From: Pogona vitticeps | Lineage: Eukaryota; Chordata; Lepidosauria; Squamata; Agamidae | Assembly: GCF_051106095.1 (NCBI RefSeq) | Contig: NC_135787.1 | Span: 173,747,001-173,811,000, forward strand | Length of the DNA stretch: 64,000 nt | Direction of reading: 5' to 3' | Part shown: in pieces, positions 36,601 through 46,790 of the stretch | Layout of the letters: every line of letters starts with the position of its first letter | Position numbering within the stretch: position 1 is the stretch's first letter | Notes under the pieces: model-generated | What the model saw: only the letters and a program-made list of their open reading frames with translations | Told to the model about the DNA's origin: nothing | The model's database searches: none | Program-made: the position numbers and the translations under genes

Positions 36601-36701
36601 CTTACCTTTTTGCCATATTCAATCCACTTTCCTTTTTCATCCAACCAATACCAGACAAACTCTACTCTGACAATGGAGTCCAAGAGCATGACCACGGACA
36701 T
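27361..36701 (-). CDS. PARP12-like mono-ADP-ribosyltransferase (WWE + PARP catalytic domain)
   Basis: Seven coding exons (96, 121, 49, 82, 131, 152 and 281 bp including the stop) join in frame into 303 residues. WWE domain at about residues 15-88: [16 protein letters not shown], then [25 protein letters not shown] catalytic domain at about 100-303: [35 protein letters not shown] (His181), [21 protein letters not shown] (Tyr213), [29 protein letters not shown] (Ile286 where PARP1 has Glu988). An H-Y-I triad is the mono-ADP-ribosylating type. WWE domains usually bind ADP-ribose chains; relatives PARP12 and ZC3HAV1 act in interferon and antiviral responses. The start at 36701 is the first in-frame Met of the first exon I can define; further 5' exons are possible. 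It lacks the long pre-RVLIGD insert of PARP11, so PARP12/ZC3HAV1 is the nearer kin. No stop inside the frame. Confidence 0.92.
27826..28075 (-). mobile_element. tRNA-derived SINE with L2/MIR-like tail, copy 3
   Basis: The most complete copy. On the - strand it starts GCCTTGTGGTGCAGTGGTTA, has GGTTCATTCCCAGGTAGC as B box, and ends in GCACACTTTGCTTTGG. Confidence 0.75.
28502..28653 (-). CDS. PARP12-like exon 6: catalytic H-G-T segment
   Basis: 152 bp. Encodes [38 protein letters not shown] and [11 protein letters not shown]. His181 is the NAD-binding histidine. Acceptor TTATAG, donor GTATGG. Confidence 0.93.
28788..28885 (-). mobile_element. CR1 3'-end fragment
   Basis: CATAGAATCATAGACTAACT, GAGTTGGAAGGAGCC and CAAGTCCAACCCTCTGCTC are the reversed CR1 terminus. 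Confidence 0.7.
29095..29465. repeat. Inverted repeat with about 60-bp arms
   Basis: About 29098-29160 and 29395-29460 pair imperfectly (AATTACAAAAGAAGCTAGC against GCTAGCTTCTGTTTGTAATT). Family not identified. Confidence 0.55.
29992..30122 (-). CDS. PARP12-like exon 5: helical linker of the catalytic domain
   Basis: 131 bp, found by reading the - strand directly. Encodes [18 protein letters not shown] and [16 protein letters not shown], then TG of a Trp codon completed by the next exon. Matches the RIQN-LWEVYQW stretch of PARP12. Acceptor TGTCTAG, donor GTTTGT. Confidence 0.9.
30550..30990. mobile_element. tRNA-derived SINE head (+) next to an older interspersed repeat
   Basis: 30550-30650 has AGTGTAGTGGATAGAGTG and GATTCAAACCCCTACC (A and B boxes). 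30735-30990 (CTGACTTCTGGCAACCTCC) resembles a common lizard repeat in reverse. Confidence 0.5.
31360..31441 (-). CDS. PARP12-like exon 4: start of the catalytic domain
   Basis: 82 bp. Encodes [18 protein letters not shown] then TALPDIGYK, matching the conserved WD-ALPD entry of PARP12/PARP11. Acceptor TTTTCAG, donor GTATTC. Confidence 0.9.
32008..32317 (-). repeat. Segment X, inverted second copy
   Basis: Reverse-complement match to 9004-9310. Its far end leaves homology right after GTGGAGATTAAG, which sets the X boundary. Confidence 0.75.
32318..32790 (-). mobile_element. CR1 LINE 3' end, copy 2
   Basis: Same frame as 8575-9003 ([19 protein letters not shown]) and slightly longer at its 5' side. 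Joined to segment X at the same base as copy 1. Confidence 0.88.
33494..33542 (-). CDS. PARP12-like exon 3: end of the WWE domain
   Basis: 49-bp microexon. Encodes (E)[15 protein letters not shown]. The donor TGCAG|GTGGCC was chosen because only this site keeps phase with exon 4; it is a weak donor. An in-frame extension to about 33421 stays open but would break phase. Confidence 0.82.
33673..34015 (+). mobile_element. Sauria-type SINE, copy 2, with target duplication
   Basis: GGGACGTGGTGGCGCTGTGG to AGGAGAACCTTTACC. Flanked by TTTTTAACTCCA at 33661-33672 and 34016-34027, an intact insertion duplication. Lies in PARP12-like intron 2. Confidence 0.93.
34256..34435. mobile_element. Tigger-like MITE, right half
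   Basis: Matches 14565-14743 (CTAGTGGCCAGTTCT, GATACTGATCC) and ends GAGTTCCACTG. Confidence 0.65.
34917..35037 (-). CDS. PARP12-like exon 2: middle of the WWE domain
   Basis: 121 bp. Encodes [37 protein letters not shown] and NFQ. Acceptor TTTCTGCAG, donor GTAATT. Confidence 0.9.
35785..36225. mobile_element. TIR transposon with TAGAGATGGGC ends, 2
   Basis: Left TAGAGATGGGCATGACTTAA; right is the inverse (TAGAGATGGACATGACTTAA). The interior is unlike 15473-15835. Confidence 0.7.
36606..36701 (-). CDS. PARP12-like exon 1 as modelled: N-terminus and WWE start
   Basis: 96 coding bases from an ATG. Encodes [15 protein letters not shown] then [17 protein letters not shown], donor GTAAGC. An in-frame TGA lies about 55 bases upstream. 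Either this is the first coding exon or it begins at an AG near 36724 and a further exon precedes it. A nine-codon upstream frame (36712-36738) ends just before this ATG. Confidence 0.75.
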
Positions 36702-36925
36702 AGAGCGATGGTCAGATGTCCATTCTAGCCCCAGTCATCTTTGGAAGATTTCTTGAACTTCAGAAAGTGTTTGGCGGAGGAGAACCCAGGAAACAATGAG
36801 TCAACCTGAAGTGACAAATTAGACATTGATTCTCCTCTAACTAAGCAATTCTCTTACTTAGACAACTGTCTTACACACCCATTTATACTCTTTCTTCATC
36901 TCAACCCGTACTCTCTCGTCTGGGG

Positions 36926-37052
36926 ATGAACAACTTATGGTCCTCCAGATGTTGTTGCTTTGCAGCTCCCATCGGTCCTAGTCAGCCTTGCCAGTGATGA
37001 AGGAAGATAGAAGTTGCATGTGTTGGAGGACAACTGTTGTCCACCACTGTTC
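36926..37052. repeat. Imperfect inverted repeat, MITE-like
   Basis: GGTCCTCCAGATGTTG and GTTGGAGGACAACTGTTGTC face each other. Similar decayed pieces near 15985, 23700, 33010 and 53937. Confidence 0.5.
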
Positions 37053-37156
37053 TAAAGTACTGGAAGGCCACTGATGACTTTACCTTCCCATTCTACCCCC
37101 ACTAATTATCTTCAACTAGTATGTTTGGAACTAGGACAATTCAGCAACATCTGGAG

Positions 37157-37292
37157 CAGAGCTTTCCAACCTTGGGTCCCCAGATGTTCTTGGATTAAAA
37201 CTTCTAGAAATCCTGTCCAGCACAGCTGTTGGAGAATGCTTCTATGAGTTTTGGTCCAAGAACATGTGGGGACCCAAGGTTGGGAACCATTG
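37157..37292. mobile_element. hAT-type palindromic MITE, copy 4
   Basis: CAGAGCTTTCCAACCTTGGG to CCAAGGTTGGGAACCATTG. Flanks ATCTGGAG (37149-37156) and ATCTGGAA (37293-37300) form an 8-bp duplication with one change. Confidence 0.85.
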
Positions 37293-37964
37293 ATCTGGAA
37301 GGTCATAACTTCTTCACTGAGAGGCCATCACAACTGAGAGATCTCTAAGATGTCAGATTATTGTTTCTTCAATCTCTTGCTGCTTTTTGGAGTCCAAAAA
37401 GCATGGGTCTCCCCCTCCAGTTTAGGTGAGGGAATATCTTGGGAAAGAAGCATTGCATAGATCAGAAGACACAGAATAACAACATTTTTGCAGGCTAACT
37501 ATGGAGTTTCCCAGTATCACACTGTGTTGCAGAATTCATGCAGAAATAGGAAGGTATTTTATGACATTATCTCCTGAAGAGCTGCAAACACCGCCTGCAA
37601 GTTTCAGCCACTTGCCCTATAGTTCTTTTCTTCTTCTTTTTAGCAGACAGAAATTGTTCTAACAAATCTATTGCTTTTTGCCTTTGGGCTACTTTTCACT
37701 GTTGTAGCCAATGAAATGTACTGAATTTTTTAAAAAAATGCTCCATGCCATTTTTCAGTGAAACATGATTACAAGAAGCAGATATGACAAGCTGTGATTA
37801 TCAGAAGACCGCCCCCATTCAGGGAAGACACTAGAATTCCTATTGGGTTCAGAAAATGCAAGATGTGTAGATTAATCTGTAACATTAGCCCCAACCTGAA
37901 CCCTCTTGATAACATTTAATACACTCGAATTCTCATGGGGTCAGAAAATACCACAAAAATGATT

Positions 37965-38012
37965 GAGTCCAATTAATTTTCATCTTATTTAAGATGAAAA
38001 TTAATTGGACTC
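37965..38012. repeat. 48-bp perfect-arm palindrome
   Basis: Arms 37965-37987 and 37990-38012 are exact inverses for 23 bases (GAGTCCAATTAATTTT...) with a TT spacer. Confidence 0.95.
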
Positions 38013-38359
38013 CAGGCAGGAGGATGAGAACTGGGACATATCCCCTTCATTACAAGTCCAATTTCATCAAGGCAGTGCCAGGTGGAACAATAGGATTTGG
38101 TACAGCCAAAACCAAGCAATCAGATTCATGACACCAGGGATCAGTAGAAGACAGAGTCAATTTTGGAAAAGATCTGTTGACATCAATAGGACACAAGCCA
38201 ATCATGACTAACTGTAGTCTCGTTTATTTTTATGGGTCTGCTTCAAGTATGACTTCATCTGGATTCAACCTAGGGATTTGATAGGACACTGAGCAAACAT
38301 CAATTGCTTTTTAATTGCATTTTTAAAAGTTCTCATTATGTACATATTTATAACAACAG

Positions 38360-38590
38360 TAATTTGTCCTCAAGCCAATGCCAACTTAAGGCAACCCTCC
38401 TAGGATCTTCTAGATATAACATATTCAAAAATGGTTTACCAATCCTCTCCATCTGGTAGAACTCTGCAACCATGAGGCCCCCACCACCAACATGTAGTCT
38501 GGAGAATCCCACCTGGCCCCTCTCCAAAGAGACACAGTGGGGTTTTGAGCTCCTAGTCCCTGGTGTTCTAACCCAGTGAACTATACCATA
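38360..38590 (-). repeat. Old interspersed repeat, SINE-like
   Basis: CCAACTTAAGGCAACCCTCC through GTTCTAACCCAGTGAACTATACC resembles the reversed squamate tRNA SINE with a decayed head. Confidence 0.4.
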
Positions 38591-38984
38591 CTACAAAGTT
38601 CTAATAAATACAGGACACCCAGGAAATTACACCTATTTTAGGAAAATGAGCTATCCAGTTTTGGATTAAGACCTTTAATCTGTTGCAAATGTGTGTAGAC
38701 TTTGCCTCTTTTTCAAGCAGTTTCTGTTTCTATGAAATTCTTACTTTCCGCAGTGCTTCTCAAACATTGGAAGCAGCCCCCCTTTGTAAACTACCTCATT
38801 CCCTACTTTCCTCTCAACAACAAGAAAACTAAGAATGAATACTGAACAAGATTTTTCTTCAGACAATATATGAATATAGGTCTCTCGCTCTCTCTTTCTC
38901 TCTCATTCCCTCCATTTCCCAGTTAAGATTCAGCATTCCATTGTGTGTGCAGCCGGAATGGGTCCACTCACACATAACAGGGAG

Positions 38985-39381
38985 CTATTAATAGGAACTC
39001 CAGAGTCTGCAGAATAGGAACAAACAAACAAACAAAAACCAAATAGGACAAAAACCCAGCCACAAGGACCAGGGATCATTGCACAAAAAAGATCAGCTAA
39101 AGACACCCATCAATCACAGCGACAGATAATCTCTCCCCCCTTATCACAATACATCCACAACAAAAACAGGCTGATCGCCATCATCACCCTATCTCCTGAA
39201 AAGACAAAAGGTGTTCCCACAGCTATAAATACTCAACTATCCAACAAACAGCACCAGAGCATGAACAGAGTTCCTACTCCAGTCCTCTGAAGATGCCGGC
39301 CACAGAGACTGGCGAAACATCAGGAAGAACAACCTTCAGAACACGGCCAAAGAGCCTGAAAAAAACCACAACAACCATCAG
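38985..39381 (+). repeat. Interspersed element sharing the 9994-10166 hairpin arm
   Basis: 39285-39381 carries CAGAGACTGGCGAAACATC and CAGAACACGGCCAA. About 300 bases of A/C-rich sequence precede it. Family not named with confidence. Confidence 0.5.
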
Positions 39382-42300
39382 GACAAAAACTCTTGAAGTG
39401 GGAAACTCCGGAAGAGCCCTAAGAAGTCTTGCTATATTAAATGGGCACAGAATGTTGATGACTTCATGAAAGGGGGAAGGGGACTCACTAAATGGAAGTA
39501 TGTGGCTGGAATCTTGAACAAACAGCACTCCACAGTGCAAGATTTTGTCACGGGTCTCACTTGGAGCAGCAGAGATTATCTGAAAAGAATTTAAGGATGC
39601 TAGAGAGCACAAATAGACCACTTGTGGTCCTTCAGACATTTCAGGATTACGCCTCCTATTAGCTCTATCCACGAAAAACAATGGTGAAGCTTGACGGGAG
39701 TTGTAATCCAACAAATTGGGAAGACTAGAAGTTGTGAACACCTGATAGAGAGCAAAGAAACATCTTAAAGGGGCCACAGGACAGCAAACACATGTAGTCA
39801 GACAGAGAAAGGCCTCAAATTAAAAGCTAGTCATGGACTAGAACCTCAGTCAGAATCTTCTTGCTTTCTATAGTGACTGTATATTAAAATATCCCCAAAT
39901 TGTGGAAATCTGTTTGTTTCCCTTCATGGGTTCCAGCAGAAAAGGTACCACCTGAAAGCCTGAGAAGAGGATTGCCTTTGTTTAAAAACCCACTTCGTCT
40001 CTTCTGGTAGCACTTCTCTCCCCTCACCCACATACTTTCTTGCCCCCTCAAAGAGAAATTACTCCATTTCTGCACTCTGAAGAACCATACACTCTTTTGT
40101 GATGTCAGCTGCCATTACACAATCTTTATTCCAAACTGAAAACAGGTGGCACACCTAGCCGCCATGCTTAACTGGCAGAAACACTTAAATCAACATTCAT
40201 GATTGTCTTCATTTTCAGGAATGGAAAAAAACTTGAGGACTGGGGAATGGAAAGTAGGAGAAAGTGAACCTGACAGATTTTCTCATCCCTACCTCTTGCA
40301 CACTTGACACTAACCTCTGAAAAACTAGGAGGTTATCCTGTTTGGACCCTAAGGGCACAACTGTCTCAATAACACATGACTGAAAAACAAAAAAACGAGA
40401 AACCCCACTCAACCCTATATTTCCCCCCAAATTCATTTCCTTAGCAAAGCCCCATAACGTAAACAAAGCTCATGGTGGGGCTTTCATTTCTTCACTTACC
40501 TTTTAGTGGTCTCTAGAGAAGTCCTGTCATAATTCACATACAAAAGCAACACGGGAGAAATGATTTCACTCATGTAAAAGAATCCTCTTTACTGTCAAAC
40601 AGCATTCAAAGTCCAACAGCCTACCCAGCTGAGTAAATATCTGAGACAGGGAGTGATTAAAAGTACTGGTTAAAAAGAAATACAAAAAGAGACCAAACTA
40701 GTTATTGAATGTGTGAACCTTTGCTAGCAGGTGTAAGCCCCAACAGATGTTTTCGCGATGCAGGCAGCCCAAAACCTACGTTTTCCTTTCCTAGAGTTGG
40801 AAATGTCAGGGGGGGAAAGAAAACAAACCACTCAGACCTTGACTTCCCCCTGAACTCCTCTGTATCTAAGTGCTGGACCCCAGCTGACAAAAGCCCCACC
40901 TTCCAACCTTGGGTCTGTTCTGGCTGAGCAATTAACTTGGGAGTCACCTGTCTCTGAGTCAAAGCTACACATGTTAACTCTTTCCAACACCTTTCCCTGA
41001 ACTTGGCCAACCTGAATATATGAGTTAGTCCCACGAGGGAGGACTGCTATTTCTTTCAGTTGCATTTTCTTTACTTCCATATTGACACTTCAGATTTAAA
41101 AATGTATCAACACTCCTTCCTTGGAAAGGAGTGTCCGGGAAACTGTAGTTCAGAGCTGGAGGAAAAACAATAATCGAGGCCATCCTGAGACATTTTGACA
41201 CCTGAGGTAAACACAATGGTGTCCCTTCCAGCCAATGCACAGAAGACAATTGGACTTGCTAATGGAAATTGCTTCAGCTTTGGCAATAAGGAAGGGTCCC
41301 CTACCACACCTGGGAGCAGCAAGTAGAGTAGCTGGTAGCCAAACTATGGGGAAGCACCTCCCTGCCCTGATACCTATGTATGATCATTGGCAAGGGCAGG
41401 ACACAGCAGCCCCCTGGCATCTAGTGTCTGAGATAGTTGCCTCACTCTGACTAATGGCAGGGCCAGCACCATGCTGTTTAACAGAGAATTCTACACAGCA
41501 GTGTTCTCCAACAGATCACTGTTGGCCCCCACAGATCTGTGAATTAGACTAAAAGCAGCACAGTCTGTTGTGAGAGCATGGAAGTTGTAGTCTGATACCT
41601 CTGGAGGCCATGACGTTTGTGGGAGGCTACTCTAATACCCTCCCCAATCCACAGTCTCTGGCCCAAAAGAAGCCACTATGATGACAACAGTAAAACATCC
41701 TGGTATAAGCAAGTGCACCTACAAAGACTCACTTCTCCAGTTCTGAGCTTTAGAGAGTCAAAACAGCAGTTCCTTCCTGCAAGCTTGAGGAAACTTGAGG
41801 AAATCCAAGGGTGTATAGAAGATTCCCCACCTCGAGCTTTGTGGAAAAATTAAGGAGAGGTTCCGAAAAACAGCCTCATGAGGACAGAGCATGTGCAATG
41901 AACACAGAATGCCAAAAGAGAAGGGGATATAATTTGGAGATGTGCAAAGCTGTCCTTTTTGAGGAATTCTGGGAGCTTTAGTCCATAAACACAGTTCTGG
42001 ACACCTCTATACAGTTCATCTCACCATAGTGGGGAAGACTGGGCCAGAGACTTCTGTGGCCTCTGAGTCTGATGTCCAGGTACAAAAGTGAATGGACAAG
42101 TTCAAGACCCCTGATCTCCACCTTGAGAAGTGATCTTGATCATTCTCTCTCATTCTCTCCCTACTGGGCACAGCGACATAGACATGGTCTCCAGCATCTG
42201 TGGGTTGTTATCTTTAAATTGGATGTGGAGTGGACAGCCCTTTGAACAGAGGAGGCCTTCAAATACAGGACCATGCTCTGTAATGCAACGCTCAAGGCCT

Positions 42301-42888
42301 AACATACTACGACACCCTACATAATGATTTCCTTTGGCCCTTGGTTTTTTCAGAGTCACTTTCCTTCCAAAAAAAGGAGAAGTCATCCACTGGCTGAGAT
42401 CTTCCTGGTGGACCTGGCCTGTGCAGCAAGGATGATGTCATCAGCTGCAAGCCACGCTGCAGCCATCTCGGGGCAATGAAAAACTTATTGGAGCCCCTCA
42501 GCTTTCAGGAATCCTTGGAGATTCCTGCCTTTGGGAGATTCCCGCCGTTGGGGGCCATGGAACTGGGTGGGGAGGGAGAGATGATTTAAAGCAGGAAGAC
42601 CAGCCTCGTTAGTCCCAACCCTGCCATCTAAAGAATAAGTTAAAGAACCATTAGTGAAGGAGTGGGAGGTAATTGTTCCTGTGAAGAAATGCAAATACTA
42701 AGGTCTAAAACACTCTTTCCCTCTTGAGTTTGGAGGCACAGCTGAGGGGATTGGTGCCAGCTGTGAGGAGTGCACCCGCCATATCTCAAGATGAAACTGG
42801 CCAGGGTCACTTTGACCAGATCCAAACGGCTAATTAGCTTCAACCGCTCTCTTTCTTGGAGCCATGCAAGACTGCTTGCATTCTAGAG
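39382..42888. other. Intergenic sequence 5' of the PARP12-like gene
   Basis: Holds a candidate exon at 39489-39579 (see findings) and several open frames I cannot assign (40702-41080, 42150-42386). No CCCH zinc finger seen on the - strand. Confidence 0.45.
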
Positions 42889-43027
42889 CAGTGGTTCCCA
42901 ACTTTGGGTAGCCCAGGTTTTCTTAGACTGCAACTCCCAGAAATTCCATCCAGCACAGCTGGTGGTGAAGACTTCTGGGAATTGCAGTCCAAGAACACCT
43001 GGGTTACCCCAAGGCTGGGAACCACTG
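42889..43027. mobile_element. hAT-type palindromic MITE, copy 5
   Basis: CAGTGGTTCCCAACTTTGGG to GGCTGGGAACCACTG, the least decayed of the palindromic copies. Confidence 0.85.
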
Positions 43028-43244
43028 TCCCAGAAGGTTCTGAGAAAACTGGGTTGGGATTGGCTGATGGGTGTCTTCACTGAGGGTCAACGTAAATAAG
43101 CGGAGCAGAGCAAGGGAAAGATGGGCTTTGTGTTTTGGAATGTTAGCAGATTCATAAACCCTTGAGAATTACATGCCTTGAGAATTATTTTTACTTAGTA
43201 TTACACTAGATGTTATAGATGAGGGAAAATAGCTATTTAGTAAT

Positions 43245-45857
43245 TATGATACTAACAGCATCCAGAATTCTCTATGCCAAATATTGGGAAGACTTTGAGA
43301 TTCCAACAAAAGAAGAATTGATGGAAAAAATAATGAGCATGGTAGATATAGATAAATTCTCAGACTTCTAGAACAAAACACAAAACAAACACAAAATGAG
43401 AAATAGGAGACATAGGAGAAGGCTAGAGCGTAGGTGGAGGAAGAACCCGACGGATTACAATTGGACAGCTGTCAGGGTCGCAACTAACCTTTACCTGACT
43501 AAGGTAAAGGCTGCATGTAGATCATTCTTCGCTAACCGGATAAGCGAAGCGTCCAACCAGCAGGCGGAGTTATTCCGTATAGTGCGCGACCTATCTGGAA
43601 CTGGTTCAGGTGATAGGCCTCCCCCTAGTTTTTCCCCTGACCGGTTTGCAGCCTTTTTAAAATCTAAAGTGGAGGCCATCCGCCGGGAGCTCTCTCCGTT
43701 TTTAAAAACAGTGAGTCAAGCAGAGATGTCCAGCACTCCGTCTTACCCAGTGACTTTCGATTCTTTTCAGCCTGTAACGCCTGATTCCGTCTCCAGGGTG
43801 CTTGACCGCTGCCGAGCCACCTCCTCCTCCTTGGACCCTTGCCCGGCCTGGTTAATCAAAGCAGCCAGGCCGATAACAACAGAATGGGCCACTGTAATTA
43901 TAAATAAGTCTTTCCTTGAGGGTAGATTTCCATCCGTCCTCAAGGAGACACTCATTAGGCCCATAAGAAAGAAACCTAGTTTGGCGGCGGACGAAATTGG
44001 CAATTTTAGGCCCGTCGCCAATGTTTCTTTCATGAGCAAAGTGGTTGAGAGGGTGGTCAGCTCCAGGCTCACCTGGACGAAACGGATGCCCTGGATCCAT
44101 TTCAGTCGGGCTTCAGGCTGCACCACGGTACTGAGACGGCATTGGTCGCCCTGTACGATGACCTGTTGAGGGAGGCCGACAGGGGCAAAATCTCCCTGCT
44201 GGTCCTCCTCGACATCTCGGTGGCCTTTGATACCGTCGACCACGGTATCCTCCTGGGGAGGCTCTCTGAGTTGGGAATTGGTGGCTCGGCACTTGCCTGG
44301 CTCCGTTCCTTCTTGGGGGACCGTCCCCAGAGAGTTCAGCTTGGGGAGAGCATCTTGGCCCCGTGGAGTCTCAATTGTGGGGTTCCACAGGGGTCGATTA
44401 TCTCCCCAATGCTGTTTAACATCTATATGAGGCCGCTGGGTGGGGTCATTAGGGGATGTGGGGCTTCGTGTCATCAATATGCCGATGACACCCAGCTCTA
44501 CATCTCCTTTTCACCAACTGCAGGTGATGCTGTCCTTTCCCTTCAGCGTTGCCTGGGGGCCGTACTGCAATGGATGCAGGAGAACGGACTGAGGCTGAAT
44601 CCGGATAAGACGGAAGTTCTGAGGGTGGGTGCCCCCGTGGTAGGTGGCTTGGGTGGCTCTCTCACATTTGGGGGGACCACCTTGGCCGCGAAGAGTGGGG
44701 TCCGCAGCCTCGGCATATATTTGGACCCGACGCTCACCATGGAAACTCAGGTGGCGTCGGTAGTCCACACCGCATTTTTCCATCTTTGGCGGATTGCCCG
44801 GCTGCGACCCTATCTCGACATGGGGGCGCTCACTACCTTGGTGCATGTGCTCGTAATCTCAAGATTAGATTACTGTAACGCGCTCTACGTGGGGCTGCCT
44901 TTGAGGCTGACACGGAAACTTCAGGTGGTGCAGAATGCGGCGGCCAGGCTCCTTACAGGAGTGAGAAAATATCAACACATCTCTCCCATGCTGGCCGCAT
45001 TGCATTGGCTGCCCATCTGTTTCCGTGTCAACTTCAAAGTTTTAATGCTTACTTATAAGGCCCTAAACGGATTAGGACCTCGATATTTGGCGGAACGCCT
45101 CCTCCCACCAAGGTCTACCCGGATCACCCGCGCGAGTCAGGAGGTGAGGCTGAGGAGCCTGACGCCGAGAGAGGCCCGGAAGGAGAAGACACGAAACCGG
45201 GCCTTCTCGGCGGTGGCTCCTCGCCTCTGGAACAATCTCCCTCCGGCGATTCGCACGGCCCCCACGCTGGGCACCTTTAAAACCCAATTAAAAACATGGC
45301 TGTTTATTCAGGCCTTCCCTCCAGCCAACTCTTGATTTTTTTTCTTACGTTTCCTTTTTATCTTTACTGCTGTTCTTGTTTGATTATTATGTATTTGTCT
45401 ATGTTTTATTATTTGATTTTATATTTGGAAGCCGCCTAGAGTGGTCCGGTGGGCCAGATCGGCGGGGTATAAATTAAATAAATAAATAAATATATAAATA
45501 TTTTATGTGTGGCTCCAGGCAAATACATAAAATATAGAATATGTAAAATGACTCATAAAAGTGATAAAGAAAGTGATAAAGAAAGTTGAAATATATATAT
45601 GGATAATTTTATATATAATTTTATATATATATATATGCTGATGATAAACAGATCGATAAAGAAAAAAAGAAAAAAGAATATAATAATAGCAAATATAGTG
45701 TCTGGTTAACACTGTACCTCAAATATTTTATTTTTATTTTCATTTTTTTCTTTTTAGCCTGTTTTTTGTTTTATGTTTTTTCCCCTTTCCTCTTTTTTAT
45801 ATATATATTACTTATACTGTTTGAAACCAAATAAACTGAGTTAATTTTAAAAAAAAA
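43245..45857 (+). mobile_element. L1 LINE 3' end, split by an L2 insertion
   Basis: The left part (43245-43371) reads ASRILYAKYWEDFEIPTKEE and LMEKIMSMVDIDKFSDF, an L1 ORF2 C-terminus. The right part (about 45491-45857) is A/T-rich with AAATAAACTGAG and an A9 tail, as expected of the L1 3' UTR. Confidence 0.6.
43396..45490 (+). mobile_element. L2 LINE, 2.1 kb, near-intact reverse transcriptase
   Basis: Two long frames overlap at 43396-44169 and 44142-45335. The first gives KSFLEGRFPSVLKETLIRPI and NFRPVANVSFMSKVVERVV; the second gives LLVLLDISVAFDTVDHGIL, GVPQGSIISPMLFNIYM, the catalytic HQYADDTQLYIS (44472-44510) and APRLWNNLPPAIRTAPTLG. One small indel near 44070 shifts the frame; otherwise the RT is open. 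The 5' endonuclease part is missing. The 3' end is GGCGGGGTATAAATTAAAT plus (AAAT)n. It looks young for its class. Confidence 0.93.
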
Positions 45858-46504
45858 GAATTACATGCTCAAGAGTTTGTCTATTATTATTACCATGACA
45901 TTCCTGTGAAAATTAGTATAAGCTAGATAGCTTTGTTATTTTTCCTGCTGCAGTTTATTCTCAAACTGTTCTGTTTGCAATTTGATTTATTTTTTCCTAA
46001 ACATATTTTCTTTAATCAGTCTTTTTTCTGGATTTTCCCCCAGTTCCATCTTTTTCCTTGGTTGGAGGCAGTTGTTTGCTTGCTGTTGATCTGTTTGGTT
46101 TGTTGTCAGTATATGTACAGTAAAGAAAACAGTATGTACGAGTCAAGCAATTGTAAGTAACACTTTTTATTCTTTCTCCTACAAATGTCTCAGAGTGAGT
46201 TACTGAAACTAAGTGTCAGTTAATGAGAAAGGAATGAACTCTGAGGAGCTTGTGGCTATTCTCCTTTGTAAGTCTTTGTATTTCTACTGCATAGCAAAAG
46301 GAATCTGACCAGAAATTTAAAATTCCACAGCAGTGATCTCATGCATAACTGCCAGGAGTAAGTTTAATGAGTTTCACTCATAAGCAGAGCTTGAAAACAT
46401 TGTCTTGTTTCCATTCACCTCTGACAAAATCCCCAGGATATGGCTACTAGCCATGGGGGATTCTGGGAATTAGTCATAAAAACATCCTGGTTCTATATAT
46501 AACT
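45858..46504. other. Intergenic, no feature recognised
   Basis: T-rich at 45933-46080. Small open frames only. Confidence 0.4.
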
Positions 46505-46790
46505 GTATAGTTCAGTGGGTTGAAGCATCTGGTTGAAGAGACAGGGGGAGGGAGTGCCAATCACTCACTGTGCCCATGGAAAGAGAAAGCAATGAAGATC
46601 ACCTGGAACATGTGTGGCACATGAAGTGTGCCCTGCCACTTGTGTGGCCTTGGACAAGCTGCAAGGCCACTGACCACCACCAGATGAGGAACTGGTGAAC
46701 TACTTCTGTGTACTTTACACCTAGAAACCCCAGGGAAGGTTGCCAGAATCCAGCATCAACTTGATAGCCATCCTTATCATCTTCAGCTCT
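46505..46790 (+). mobile_element. tRNA-like SINE with long tail
   Basis: TATAGTTCAGTGGGTTGAAG is A-box-like; the tail GGTTGCCAGAATCCAGCATC is typical of an RTE-related SINE end. Confidence 0.5.

Noticed and set aside
40500-41080. A stretch with overlapping open frames that might be a solo LTR or other old element
   Set aside because: I could not find paired ends, a flanking duplication or any known coding part, so no element is called.
42150-42386. A Cys/His-containing open frame on the - strand, considered as a zinc-finger exon of the PARP12-like gene
   Set aside because: Spacing does not fit a CCCH finger, and no splice sites give a phase-compatible exon.
43767-44477. A 236-codon frame antisense to the L2 element
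   Set aside because: It is a shadow of the L2 reverse-transcriptase frame with no motif of its own.
45597-45640. TA-rich self-complementary stretch considered as a hairpin gene
   Set aside because: It is a simple TATA repeat in the L1-like 3' end; such sequence folds on itself trivially.
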